Positions 11,377 through 22,939 of a DNA stretch of 64,000 bases are shown in pieces; the first letter of the stretch is position 1; each line of letters starts with the position of its first letter. Under the pieces are notes generated by a model. The model saw nothing but the letters and a program-made list of their open reading frames with translations, was not told where the DNA came from and did not search any database. Made by a program: the position numbers and the translations under genes. The stretch spans positions 3,906,001-3,970,000 of the forward strand of contig JAJFPB010000001.1 of the NCBI GenBank assembly GCA_020881915.1, written 5' to 3'. The DNA comes from Paramyrothecium sp. XJ0827. Its lineage: Eukaryota; Ascomycota; Sordariomycetes; Hypocreales; Stachybotryaceae.

Positions 11377-11383
11377 TGACTCA
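11377..11383 (-). promoter_or_regulatory. Gcn4/Cpc1-type site TGACTCA upstream of TRP4
   Basis: The exact palindromic-type heptamer TGACTCA is about 104 bp upstream of the TRP4 ATG. Gcn4/Cpc1 binds this heptamer in amino-acid biosynthetic promoters, so the gene's function and the site agree. Function is inferred. Confidence 0.6.
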
Positions 11384-11652
11384 GGGTGAAGGCTGGCCGG
11401 TCTCATTGAGTCTCGAAGTGAAATCGATTTAACCACTCAATGGCCGAATCCGTTCCCTTCTAGGAAATGGGTGCGTCCCGCAGTTTAGTCAGAGTAGCCG
11501 AGCCGGTGGATGCCCAAACCTCCGTCTGCGGTGGTACCTGCTCCAGGATACACCCCGCTCTCAGATGTCTACTGAAAATCACGTACCAATCGTTGTTGCG
11601 CACGCAAGCCACAGCCCCAGCAACGTGGCGCAGTCCGCCTCTGCCGAAACTT

Positions 11653-11669
11653 GAGCACGTCACGTGCTC
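11653..11669. promoter_or_regulatory. Perfect 17-bp palindrome with CACGTG core
   Basis: GAGCACGT-C-ACGTGCTC is a perfect inverted repeat with 8-bp arms around one base and contains CACGTG at 11661-11666, the core recognised by bHLH factors (Cbf1/Pho4 class). It lies in the TRP4/TFIIB divergent promoter. Confidence 0.45.
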
Positions 11670-11693
11670 CAGCCCAACCCCAATTTGTGGTGC

Positions 11694-11700
11694 TGAGTCA
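11694..11700. promoter_or_regulatory. Second Gcn4/Cpc1-type site TGAGTCA
   Basis: TGAGTCA, the reverse complement of TGACTCA, lies about 420 bp upstream of TRP4 and 25 bp beyond the CACGTG palindrome. Two copies in one shared promoter strengthen the case for amino-acid starvation control. Confidence 0.5.
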
Positions 11701-12525
11701 GAACGCCCAGGTGCTGTGCGCTGGTAGAAGGTTCGGCGCCGACTAGCAAAAGGCCGCCTTGATTACCTGATCGTTCGTTCTACAAGGCTGCTGCCCAGGC
11801 CCTGGTTCCCGCCCCTCAAATTTCTCCTCAACATCATCTCTCCATCGTCACTCTCTCGCCGCCAGAAGTCGGTTTGCGCTCGCTTCATCAACTCGTATCT
11901 GGCTGCTCGCACGCTTGCATTCGAGTCTACGAATCGACCACTTCCAAGCCGACTATTCGCTGATCTGGGATTTTCCTGCAAAGTTCCAGACGCCTTCACT
12001 GGTTCAGAACAGTCGGCCGGCAGAGTTGTCGTCTCTCTACTTTCAACCCTTTTTTCCCCTTCCGGTGGTGCGCAACACCCTGGCAGCGACCCTTTTTCCT
12101 TCTTTCCTTACCTCGTCCATCTCTTTTGACTGGTCATTAGAATTAGAATAGCATAAGACGGAGCTGCGTCGCCCGTGCGCTCCTTTCGCGAGAACGCAAA
12201 CCCATAAAAAGACTTTCTGCCTCAAGCGCCATACCGGCCCGTGCCCTCTTTGTCACGTTCGATTTAACCGAACGTCGCCGACGTTCTTAAGCCGTCCTTG
12301 AGCCTCTTCGAACAAGCCGACAAGCTGCATTCTCCGCTTTTTGTTCAGCTTGTAAACGATCGACTTTGGCTCGCCCAGTCTTGCCAGGCACAAGTTCAGC
12401 ACTCGAAGGCAGCTGTAGAAAAGAAGAGGCAGCAGCTACGCAGGCGGAGAAAGGAGGCTAAGCGAGCCCGCAAGGTTTTTGACGAAGTGAGCAACATCTA
12501 CACGGCAAAGCCATATAAGCCCAAG
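11701..12525. other. Promoter and leader of the TFIIB gene
   Basis: Upstream region of TFIIB. The stretch 12,268-12,525 is open in the TFIIB frame but has no ATG before 12526; it would encode a basic, helix-prone segment (KKRQQLRRRRKEAKRARK). This is either leader sequence or evidence of an unresolved upstream exon carrying the true start. Confidence 0.5.
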
Positions 12526-13569
12526 ATGATGCCGCCCAGCGGCGGAGACGGGAATGGCGTCCCATTCCAAGAAGATCTCAGCAGTACCTTGATGTGCCCG
12601 GATTGCCGGGAGGTACCCCCGAACTTGATCGAGGAGTTCTCTAGTGGTGATACGGTCTGCAACAGCTGCGGTGTGGTTGTCGGCACCCGCATTATCGACA
12701 CGCGATCCGAATGGCGTACATTTGCCAACGATGATCAAGGTGGTGACGACCCTAGCCGTGTTGGTGGTCCTCAGGATGAGTTCGTTGAAGGTCAGCATCT
12801 TGCGACCGACGTCGCGTTCTCCGACTCCAAGGCACACAAAATCCTGGCTCGCACACAAAACAACGCGAACCAGGACAAGGCACAGAAGGGTTTGATGCAG
12901 GCGTACAAGGAGATCGTTTCTCTCTGCGAAGCTATCAACATGGGACAGAACGTATCCAATGCCGCCAAGCACATCTTCAAGCTCGTTGACAAGTACAAGT
13001 TCATGAAAGGAAAGCCTCAGGAGGCCGTCATCGCCGGCTGCATTTTCATCGCATGTCGTCAGAACAACGTGCCGCGTACCTTCCGAGAAATCTTCAACCT
13101 CACTAGCGTCAGCAAGAAGGAGGTTGGCAGGGTCTTCAAGCAGCTGCAGAGCTTCCTGCAAAAACTTCAGGACACGGAAGGCGAAGCCACAGGCCTCAAC
13201 ACCGTCACAAACTACGAGAACACCTCTGTTGGCGCCGAGGATCTTTGCGGACGTTACGTCTCGCAACTCGGTTTCAAGAACCAGCAGAAAATTTCCAAAA
13301 TTTCGCGAGATCTTGCCGAGCAGGCCAATGACATCTCGGCCCTAGCCGGTCGTTCGCCGCTTTCAGTCGCGGCTGCTTGCATCTACATGGCGTGCCACTT
13401 GGTTGGTGAACCTCGTGCATCCCTTCCGATCGCGAAGCAAGCCGGCGTCAGCGACGGTACGGTGAAGACGGCCTATAAGCATCTTTTCGCAGCACGCGAG
13501 CAGCTCATCAGGAAGGAGTGGCTGGATGATGGCGGCAAGATGGAAAACATTCCCCAGGTTCAAGTCTGA
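12526..13569 (+). CDS. SUA7: Transcription initiation factor TFIIB
   Basis: 347 residues from ATG 12526 (an adjacent ATG at 12529 is also possible), the usual size for fungal TFIIB. It bridges TBP-bound promoter and RNA polymerase II and helps choose the start site. The N-terminal zinc ribbon is complete (Cys24/27 and Cys45/48 in MCPDC and CNSC). It is followed by the B-reader/linker region with DTRSEWRTF and NDDQGGDDPSRVG. Two cyclin-like repeats follow: repeat 1 contains AAKHIFKLVDKYKF and GCIFIACRQNNVPRTF, repeat 2 contains AAACIYMACHLVGEPR and an HTH-like AKQAGVSDGTVKTAYKHL. No coding intron is apparent. The gene is divergent from TRP4. Confidence 0.96.
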   Translation: MMPPSGGDGNGVPFQEDLSSTLMCPDCREVPPNLIEEFSSGDTVCNSCGVVVGTRIIDTRSEWRTFANDDQGGDDPSRVGGPQDEFVEGQHLATDVAFSDSKAHKILARTQNNANQDKAQKGLMQAYKEIVSLCEAINMGQNVSNAAKHIFKLVDKYKFMKGKPQEAVIAGCIFIACRQNNVPRTFREIFNLTSVSKKEVGRVFKQLQSFLQKLQDTEGEATGLNTVTNYENTSVGAEDLCGRYVSQLGFKNQQKISKISRDLAEQANDISALAGRSPLSVAAACIYMACHLVGEPRASLPIAKQAGVSDGTVKTAYKHLFAAREQLIRKEWLDDGGKMENIPQVQV

Positions 13570-15582
13570 AGAGGACGTGGGAACTGGAGGACTTATTTTA
13601 TATCAGGCTGAGACCCCGCGCTAAGCCGGAGGTGTAGTGCTGGCTTCTTCGTGGATTCGCACCCGTCGGTTGATTGCTTCGTTATTGTTTTCCAGCTGCG
13701 ATAATCATTTTCGTATTCAGCATCAGGGGTGTTGAGGGTTTGCTTATTGTTTTTCTGGTCTAGCGAGACATGGGATTATGTCAATCCCGAAACGCGTGGT
13801 TACAGGTTACTGGCTCATGACTGAAATTGACCATATGAGACTGGGCTATCCGAGATGCATATGATAACTCGCATTTATTGTACCTGGCCGTTCTGAGTTA
13901 ATCAAACAACTAGCATGTCTTCAGATGTGATTTCGCTTCTTGGCTGGTGAAACCAAGTGCAGTGTGGTATGTTGACTCGGGTATTCCGCTGGATACGCGT
14001 ATGATGACCCATGGTTGCTTGTCAGTTCGCAACCACTTCAGCAGTCTCGGGTCACTTTGCCCCAATGTGCCATCAAGCTCCATCAGCTAGCCCGTGCGAG
14101 GGAGAATGGTGCCATCTCCTGGTGAGATGCAAAAGGGACATGATTGGTGGCTGAATCGCGGAGAGGCGCGAGGGTTTGTGGACGGTGGTCTACCACATCT
14201 CGGGGATCAAAAGTAGAGCCTGAGAACGGGCCCTTATTACCGTAGGCCACGAGCCAGTGAGAGCCAGGACACTAACGTTGTGGTGTGAGGTACAGATTAC
14301 TGTACCTACCTTATGCGTATCTGGGAATAAGGTAGGAGGTAATCTCGTTCGGTGCGTCTTGGCCAGGCACCTACTAATCAAAGCCTATCAAAATTGCGCT
14401 CGTTCCGGGGATGGCCTGGCCGCCAGTATTGGTGCCAAGACAAGTCGTCATCGTTGTGCTGAGTGCAGAGTACCGCATTCGTACCTGGGCACCTTGGCAT
14501 TCCGTACTAGTTCTCCTACAGATTGCGCATCCCCTCCCCACATTTCCGTGCAATGGAATGGACCCGGCCCTTGGGTAGCCACTACTTGGTTCCGGCGAGA
14601 CATTGACAATGTTCCTGAGCAAGAGAGGTTGGCTTTTAAGCTCTTTCAAGCCGCAAGCCTTCCGCCCCCGGCTTGCTGGCTGGCTGCAACCGCTGGGCGA
14701 CGGTGCAGATGCGGCCTGGCGTCATGTCTCACAGACTCACCCACACCCATGTGGTTTTTTTTCCCCCTTCCCTTTGTTCGTCCAAACAAACTCCATGCAT
14801 GGGTGCGGTAGCTGCATGGGCAAAGGGCCGGGACGGAGGAGCTCGTCCAGTTTTTGCTGCGCGCTAATGCACCAGAGCCCCACGGAGCATGGATTGGTAG
14901 GGACATGCGGTGCGGATGCGCCGGCTTTTTCGACCAACACTCGCAAGAACGATGTGGTGACGGTGCGGTGACACCCACCCAGCGCCAGCCCAGCGCAGCC
15001 CACTGCAGCAGAGCGAGCGAGCGAGACAGAGCTGGGCTGTCCGCGCCCAGGCAGGATCCTGATGCTGGCTGCCCTTGTTCCTTGCTCTGCGACCCGTCGT
15101 CCCTATACTTTCCTGAGTCAGAGAGGGATGGCAGCGTACGTGTTGCGGTAGTTGGGCGTCTGATCGGTAGATCGGTCTCGGAAACGTGGTGGGACCACGT
15201 TTTCTTCCCTCTCTTCTTTTTTCCCTCCTCCATTCTCGTTGCTGTCTCTCTCCTCTATCTTTGGACGTTTCTTGGCCTTTTCTTTGTATCCTCTATGATT
15301 GCAGCGACGCCCTGAGCCCGCCGATGTGTCTATACGCGCCCCGACGTGCCGATCACATTCGTTTTTAACCCCCCCCCTTCCCCCGTTTTATCTTGGACCT
15401 CGCCCGAACGTATCTTTTTTGTCTTGCGTATGCGTATCCACGGTGTGCCAACGACTTGTTTCCACTGACTCGACCGTTTCTTGCGCACTGGCTAGCGGAC
15501 AAGCAATGAACTCGTAGCGTCCGACTGCCGGCCACTACCACCCCTCGTTCGCTACATATCCCGTCTGGTTTCGTTCATTCAT
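13570..15582. other. Long intergenic region before the flippase gene
   Basis: About 2 kb. Frames near 14,257-14,971 are open in several phases without domain support. From about 15,190 the sequence becomes strongly pyrimidine-rich, which reads as promoter and 5' leader of the downstream P4-ATPase. An octamer C tract occurs near 15,369. Confidence 0.5.
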
Positions 15583-15626
15583 GTTGTCTTCGTTGTTGTC
15601 TTCGTTATTGTCTTCGTTGTTGTCTT
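15583..15626 (+). repeat. 12-bp minisatellite in flippase leader
   Basis: Tandem units of gttgtcttcgtt: two perfect copies, one with a single change (attgtcttcgtt), and a partial fourth, about 50 bp upstream of the ATG at 15676. Probably in the 5' UTR. Confidence 0.8.
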
Positions 15627-15675
15627 GAGCTTTCTGGGAATCGTTGCGCGCTCGTTTTTCAACCCCAGCAGCACC

Positions 15676-18600
15676 ATGGCGGACGCCAGTTCCGCTGCCA
15701 CGCAAAAGGCCCCACTTTCGGACGTTGCGCCGCACCACCTCCATGACGACTCGAAGCTCCCGCTGCTGCAGCGGATTCGCCGCGCCGCGGGAAATGCCTA
15801 TCAGAAAACCGTCGTCGAGGCATTGCTGCGACGGAAGAACATCGTAGGCTCGAAGGATGGGCGGCATGTGCCCCTCGCAATTGAGCGCGAGGAGCCTCTC
15901 GTCGACACCCGGCGTGGTCACGCGTACATCTCGAATTCCATCAGCTCTGCTCGCTACAACATCTGGGACTTTGTGCCGAAACAGCTGTTCTTCCAGTTTA
16001 CGAGAGTGGCCAATTTCTACTTTCTTTGTATAGGTATCCCGCAGATGGTACGATATAACAATGGGAAAGGCAAGCAAACGTTGGTCGCTGACACGAACCC
16101 TAGATCCCAGGCTTGTCCACTACCGGCACTTATACCACTATTCTCCCGCTCCTGTTTTTCGTTCTTTTGACTATAGTGAAGGAAGGATATGACGATTACA
16201 GACGACACCGTCTAGATGTGGTGGAAAACGCAAACTTCGCTATTACCCTTGGCCGGGAAGATCACCATACCGGCAAACCTCTGGCTGTGAACCCACTTCA
16301 ACGATTGAATCCCTTTCACATCAAAATACCTCTGGCACCGCAACCTGTTCCTGATGAAGAGTTCCAGGGAGTTCGTTGGGTACCTGTTCGATGGCGGCAG
16401 CTCAAGGTTGGCGACATCGTTCGCTTATCGCGAGATGAACCCGTCCCCGCCGATCTTGTCCTCCTACACAGTGATGGGGAAAATGGCTTGGCGTACATCG
16501 AGACGATGGCTCTAGACGGCGAGACAAATTTGAAGAGCAAGCAAGTCCTACCTGCGCTTGAAGGCTGCGACACCATAGAGGGTATCTCCCGGTGCAACGC
16601 TGAGTTTGTTGTGGAAGATCCAAATGCCGACCTCTACAACTTTGAAGGGCGCGTTTGTGTCGACGAAAAGTCAGTGCCATTGACTCTCAACGAAGTCATC
16701 TACCGAGGCAGCATTGTGCGCAACACAAACTGCGCCATCGGAATAGTTGTCAACACCGGCGAGGATTGCAAGATTCGAATGAACTCCAACAAGCACCCGA
16801 AAGCAAAGAAACCGGCACTGGAGAAAATCGTCAACCGCATTGTCGTCGCTCTTGCCTTCTATGTCATCGTTCAATCGGTGGGCGTGTCTATGGGTTACGT
16901 TATGTGGCAGCGAGACTACGAGCGTGACGCATGGTACCTCGACCAGGCAAAGGTTCAGTTTTACAGGATCATCATCGCCTTCATCATCATGTTCAACAAT
17001 GTGGTGCCGCTAGCCTTGTACATCAGCTTGGAGATTGTCAAAATCGGTCAACTGCTGATGCTGAACTCGGACATCGAAATGTACGACGAAGAGACGGACA
17101 CGCCTGCGCGATGCAACACGAACACCATCCTGGAGAATTTAGGGCAGGTTGGCTACATCTTCTCAGACAAGACGGGCACCTTGACCGACAACGACATGAA
17201 ATTCCGCAAGATCAGTGTGGCTGGAACTGTGTGGCTCCATCAACCAGACCTGGAGCAGAAGGCCACTGATCTTGTCGAAGTCAAGACCAACGAAGAGACA
17301 TTGAGCACCGATAACTCTTTGTACAAGCCTGAGCCCACGAATATAGTAATCCAAGAGGAGCTTGCCGAACCCGTCGAGATTCCGCTCTCTCCAATTTCGC
17401 CAACCGGGGGCAGGAGATCTTCGTCACAATGGCGATCGGCTGCTCGCCCAGATCATGTGCAACCAGAATTTGACACTTCTGACATGGCCGAATATCTCAG
17501 ACTACGCCCCGATTCCTCTTTTTCTCGAATGGCAAGAGATTACATTCTTTCTATGGCTCTGTGTCATACCTGTCTTCCTGAGGTTCGAGATGGAAAGCTC
17601 GAGTATCAGGCGGCCTCGCCAGATGAGCTTGCCCTGGTCAAGGCAGCCCAAGAACTGGGCTATTCCGTTGTACAGAGAAACTCACAGTCCATCACCATTC
17701 AATCTACTCAACCAAACGGCACGACCGAACTTCTCAAATTTGACATCTTGGACATCATCGAATTCAGCAGTATACGGAAAAGAATGTCAATAGTAGTGCG
17801 CTATCCCGATGGTCGAATTTCAGTTATTTGCAAAGGCGCCGACTCCACAATCCTGCCGCGACTCAAGCTGTCATCTTTGGCAATGCAGAAAGCGAATGAG
17901 GTGCGGCAGAGTGCGGACTTGGAGCGAGAAATGTATCGACGCAGCGAGCAACAGGAGCCAAGGAACAGCTTCGGCGGAAGACCAAGTCTGAACATGCGCC
18001 GAAACCCCAGCTTTGCGCGGAGCCGAAGTCCTGGCCTTCGTCCGTCAGCAACACGAAGCCACTCATTCGAGGTTAGCCAGCTCGCACGGCGCTCCACGGA
18101 GAGGCCTCGTGGCGGCATGAACAGCCGCGGCCTCTCCTTTGATGTCTCACGCAGTCAATTCCTTGGAGGGCCAACACTCTATGCCGAACCGCTGCCCTCT
18201 CATCTCAGTTTCCTGGACGACCCCTCTCTGATGAATGAATCAGAAGTATTCTCTAAATGCTTCAAGCACTTGGATGATTTTGCCAAGGAAGGTTTACGAA
18301 CACTAATGTATGCCCAAAGATTCATTCCTCACCAGGAGTACACTGCGTGGAAGAAGTTGTACAACGAGGCCACAACCAGCATTGTGAACCGTCAAGAGCT
18401 GATCGAGGCAGCTGGGGAAATGATTGAGCAATCTTTCGAGTTGATTGGCGCCAGCGCAATCGAAGACAAACTCCAAAAGGGCGTTCCCGAGACAATTGAG
18501 CGACTGAGAAGGGCCAACATTAAGATTTGGATGCTCACTGGCGACAAAAGAGAAACGGCCATCAACATTGCGCACTCCGCAACTCTATGTCGACCCGGTT

Positions 18601-20069
18601 CGGATCTCTTTATCCTCGACGTCGAGAAAGGATCTTTGGACGTCCAGCTCACAGCCGTAGCCGAGGAACTACAGGCAGGATCCGCGCATAGCGTGGTGGT
18701 CATTGATGGACAAACCCTGGGCGTTGTCGAGAAATCTCCGGTACTTTCGAAGCAGTTCTACGCCGTCATGATTCAAGTGGACTCGGTAATCTGCTGCAGA
18801 GCATCGCCCGCACAAAAGGCTCTACTAGTAACAACTGTGCGGTCTCAATTGAGGTCGTCACGGGAAGCACGGAAGCGGGGAATCACCTTGGCAATCGGTG
18901 ATGGCGCCAACGACCTTGCCATGATCCAGGCGAGTCATGTTGGTATTGGATTATCAGGCAAGGAGGGTCTCCAGGCTGCCCGAGTGGCCGACTATTCGAT
19001 TGCACAATTTCGCTTCCTGCAGCGGCTTCTGCTTGTTCACGGACGATGGAACTACGTGCGCACGGCCAAATTCATCCTCTGCACTTTTTGGAAGGAAATG
19101 TTCTTTTACCTGCCGACGGCCGCATTCCAAAGATACAACGGATACACTGGTACCTCCCTCTACGAAGCTACCAGCTTGACCGTATTCAACACTCTTTTTA
19201 CTAGTCTTTGCTGCATCTGCATGGGTATCTGGGAGCAAGATCTGCGGCCAGAAACACTACTGGCCGTGCCTGAGCTGTATGTGTACGGGCAACGCAACGA
19301 AGGCCTCAACTTCTGGAAGTTCCTACGGTGGATGTTCCTCGGAGCGGCCGAAGGTCTCATTGCATGGTATGGCGTCTGGGGTGGCTATGGCTGGACTGTA
19401 CCAGGCGCTCGCGATCCTGGTATTTATTCGCTTGGCACGCTCGCTTTCACGACCGGGGTCCTGTGGATTAATTGGAAATTATTGTAAGTGATGTCGGAGT
19501 TGGTGTGTCAGAGGAGACCCTTACTAACTGTCAAAAGCATTTTCGAAACCCACTACAAGTCGACGATCGTCATGGGGTCATTCTTCCTAACGACTATTGG
19601 CTGGTTTGCCTGGATTTCTTTCTTGGATGGCGTGTATAGTGCCAAGCCATCAGGCACGTACAATATCCGGAACTCGTTTACTGAACTGTGGGGAGGTGAC
19701 GCCCTCTGGTGGGCCACACTGTTCATCGTCCTCGGCATTATCGGCCTCTTGGAGATCGTAGGCAAGGCGGTAAAGCGCAAGCTTGTAGTCACAGGCCTGT
19801 GGAAGTGGCCGACGTGGTGGCGCAAGGAGAGCGCCGAGAACCACAACGCAGAGGATTGGGGCCTCGAGCTCTGGCAGGAACTCGAGCAGGACCCTGTTAT
19901 TTGGGAGAAGCTGAAGAAGATGTCCCGCGATGAGGAGGACGAGCCGGATGTTGAGTATGAGGTAGAGCTGGACGAAACCGTCAAGGGTTCGAGCAGCATT
20001 GTCAGAGGCGGCAAGGTGGACTTGCAATCTGCATTTAGTCGGCGTTTGAGGAGTCTTTGGTCACGATGA
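15676..20069 (+). CDS. DNF3: P4-type ATPase, DNF3-class phospholipid flippase
   Basis: Three exons (15676-16047, 16104-19483, 19538-20069), about 1,427 residues. P4-ATPases flip phospholipids from the lumenal or outer to the cytosolic leaflet, usually with a Cdc50-type partner. Visible motifs: actuator DGET at about 262-265; TM4 with VPLALYISLE in place of the common PISL form; phosphorylation site DKTGTLTDN at 479; LTGDKRETAINIAHS in the P domain; GDGANDLAMI at about 1056. The residue after DKTGTLT is Asp-Asn, as in yeast Dnf3, not Cys (Drs2) or Gln (Dnf1/2), hence the subclass call. The nucleotide-binding region is interrupted at about 733-810 by a Ser/Arg-rich low-complexity insertion. The C-terminal TM block follows the P domain; the last intron splits a Phe codon within it. 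The C-terminal tail is acidic. Confidence 0.93.
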
Positions 20070-20954
20070 TACCCAGGAGAAACACGGACGATGGAGCGGG
20101 CTGGAAACTCGTAGCTGGATCTCCTGACTTATGATCTTGCATATGAGAGTATCGTATATATATCTACCAAAGTAATTACATAATTGCCTGCATCCGGTTC
20201 AACAAAAGGGCACGAGCCTTTCGTGCAACCTCGTATCGGCATTGCTTCATTGCCTGGTTTCGAGTGCGCATATCGCGTTTGACAGGTTCCCGAGCCTAGA
20301 TGCCACGGCTCGGGCCGTCCTGCGCCTGGCCGTGGGATTGTCTTCCTTCCCCAGGCTTCTGTTTATGCATGTGGGAAGCGGCTTTTACTCTTGCGGCATT
20401 TGTGCTTGAAGTTCCCTACAGCTTGTTTCTTGGTCATGAAAGGAGGTCTTCAAGTGGTCGCAATTGACTCTCGTCGAACAAAAGGGGTCTAATCATTTCG
20501 TCGGTGTTTGGAGACAAGCTCGGTGCGTGGCTGCAGGGGGACGGAGCTAGATCTATGCGATGGCTGCGAAACAGGATATCCAGGTAAGTGGCCAAGAAAC
20601 AACAGACGTGGTTTGGCGGGAAATCTATCTGTCGCTCATGCGTCGGATAAGATACGCATGTCGCTGTCTTGTTTTCGTATCGCTGACTCGACGGCATGAG
20701 GAACTACAAGCAGAAATGTCGATGGCCTCTACCTTCAAATTGAGAAAGTCCGTGCATGTATTTCAAAGCAATGAGAATATACTAGTGCATCTGAATCTAT
20801 GGCGGGATCTATATGCATCTGGGGTTGTGGCTGTTGAATGAATGCGTGGTCCTGTGATTCTTGGGTCACGCAACCGTAATCAGCATGCATCGCAGAAAGG
20901 CTAGTCTAAAATCAATAGCATTCACGACTCGATTGGATTCACTCGATTCCAAGC
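20070..20954. other. Convergent intergenic region
   Basis: Tail-to-tail spacer between the flippase and the MFS transporter genes; nothing coding is supported. Confidence 0.6.
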
Positions 20955-22939
20955 TCATGCTTTAGCTGGTTGTTGTATGGCTTCTTCCGCCTGAACAAGC
21001 TCCTCTCGAGCCGAGCGACTCGACGTAGCTACCTTGGCCTTGCCAATGATTTCGTTACTTCTCAAGGCCAGCAATACAACGAGCAGTGCTCCTATGCCGG
21101 TACCAAAGTTCACCCAGTTTCCGGCTCGGATGCCTTGTAACGTGGCGTCCTCTCCGACAACGATGGCGCCGACGTCCTCGATGGCGACGTTCCGCTGATC
21201 CGCCATGACCGCCGTCTGCACGGCTGTGCTCACGGCAAGGCCAATGGCGCGGCCGAACTGGCCCATGGCGTTGATGAGCGCTCCGCCGACGGCTTGGTCT
21301 TCCGGCCGCAGCGCCTGGGATGTGAAAAGCGTCAAGCATGGCCAGATGGTGTCTGCACCCACCACGGAGAGCACCATGGCCGGCAAGCCCCAGGCGAAGT
21401 ACGACGTGGACGGCGGGATGGGAACGGCGAACAACAGCGAGGAGACGGAAGCTGCGAGCGTGCCGCACACTATGATGTAAAAGGTTGGAATTCGCGACAG
21501 GAGCTGGGCGACAATGGCGGCAATGATACAGCCTGCAACGCCAGTAGGGATGAACCGCAACATGGTCTGAAGGGGTGATAAACCCTGGAAGCCTTGGTAG
21601 TAGTAGGTGGCGAAGACTAGGAAGTTGTTGAAGGAGGCAAAGAAGAGGGCCATGGTCAGCATGACGGCGCTGAAGCGAAGGTTGCGGAACATGGACACGC
21701 GGATCAGCGGCGGCTTGGTCGCCTTCTTCTCCAGGTGACGCTGCCAGAAGGCAAAGGCAACAATTATGAGGATCGACACAACAAGCAACACAGGGACCCA
21801 GGGGGTGCTCCATCCGACAACATTACCCTCGGTGAGGGCGAACATCAAGGCCATCAGGCCAATGGTGATGGAGGCGGCCCCGATCCAGTCAACAGAGGCA
21901 TTCTTGTCGAGGCCTGCTGAAGGCGGCGGAGGGGGGATCAGGAAGATGCCGGCAATGGAGATACCGGCGGCCATAATGGCCGACACTCCAAAGACCCATT
22001 TCCAGCTCGCGTATTCGGCGACGAGGCCGGAGAGGAGGTTGCCAAAAACGCTTCCAAGAGGGGCTCCCGCCGCTAAGAGGAGAGGTGAGTCAGGGGCACA
22101 ATTGTAGCTGCGCACGACGATTGCGACTTACCGTAGGTACTAAAGGCATAGTTCTTCGCTTTGCCAGGAGGAAACGTCACGCCAAGGATTCCAATCGCCG
22201 TGGGTACATTGGCTGCTGCACCCTGTGGAGAGGCAGACACGGACTATTAGCATATTCCTCAAGCTTCTCCTGTCGGGACACGCCCTTACCAGCCCGTGCA
22301 GACCTCTGAACAGATTGAAAGCAATCTCGTTGGGCACGAAGGGGTTCACCGCGGTCATGACAGTGACCCAGATGGACCCGAGGATGAAGATGAGGCGCTT
22401 GCCGTAGATGTCGGCGATGCGGCCCCACAGCAGGAGGAAGCAGCCAAAGGCCAGGGAGTAGGACGACACGATCCACTGCAGCCTGCTCTCCGGTATGTCA
22501 AGCTCACGGCCGATGGTGGGCATGATGATGACGACGCTTTGGGCTGAGAGCGTCTGAGTTTGGCCGGTAAAGGTTGTCATGGTCAGCCATTATGCCATTG
22601 CGTGAGGAGGACGAGATGGCCATGTTTCCGGCAGTACGTGAAGTGGCGAGAAGAGAAGAGGATGCTCACATTGAGGAAGGCAGCTCCCGTTACGGTCATG
22701 ACCAAGGCGATGCATCGGGCCTTTGAGAAAGGAAGTGGCTTGCTGTGCAGGCCCGAGTCTACGTCGTCGTCGTCGCGAACCGTTGCAGTGTCTTGAACAT
22801 GACGGCCATCCTTTGTGACGGACAAGGCCTCTACAGGCGAATTTGTTGGCTGAGGTTGAGCAATAGCTGCTGCTGCTGCTGTTACTTGATCAGAAGACCC
22901 GTGCTGGTGTTCTGGGGCTTCCGCGGGCTGGACGGCCAT
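20955..22939 (-). CDS. MFS transporter, DHA2 (14-TM drug:H+ antiporter) type
   Basis: Four exons (22939-22670, 22553-22290, 22222-22132, 22072-20955) join in frame to 580 residues. The cytosolic N-terminus of about 75 residues is Gln/Ala-rich and acidic. TM1 is split by intron 1 (ALVMTVTGAAFLN / TLSAQSVVIIMPTIG). MFS motif A is present between TM2 and TM3 as GRIADIYGKR (about 134-143). The antiporter-type motif C region reads GAPLGSVFGNLLSG. The order of helices and the length fit DHA2 family members that export toxic compounds or move siderophores and amino acids at the plasma or vacuolar membrane. The substrate cannot be deduced. No biosynthetic cluster adjoins it. The ATG at 22939 is the only ATG at the head of exon 1. 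Confidence 0.9.

Noticed and set aside
12436..13266. 276-codon ORF antisense to TFIIB
   Set aside because: Shadow of an unmistakable TFIIB on the plus strand.
14257..14811. 184-codon plus-strand ORF upstream of the flippase
   Set aside because: No family features; likely promoter DNA.
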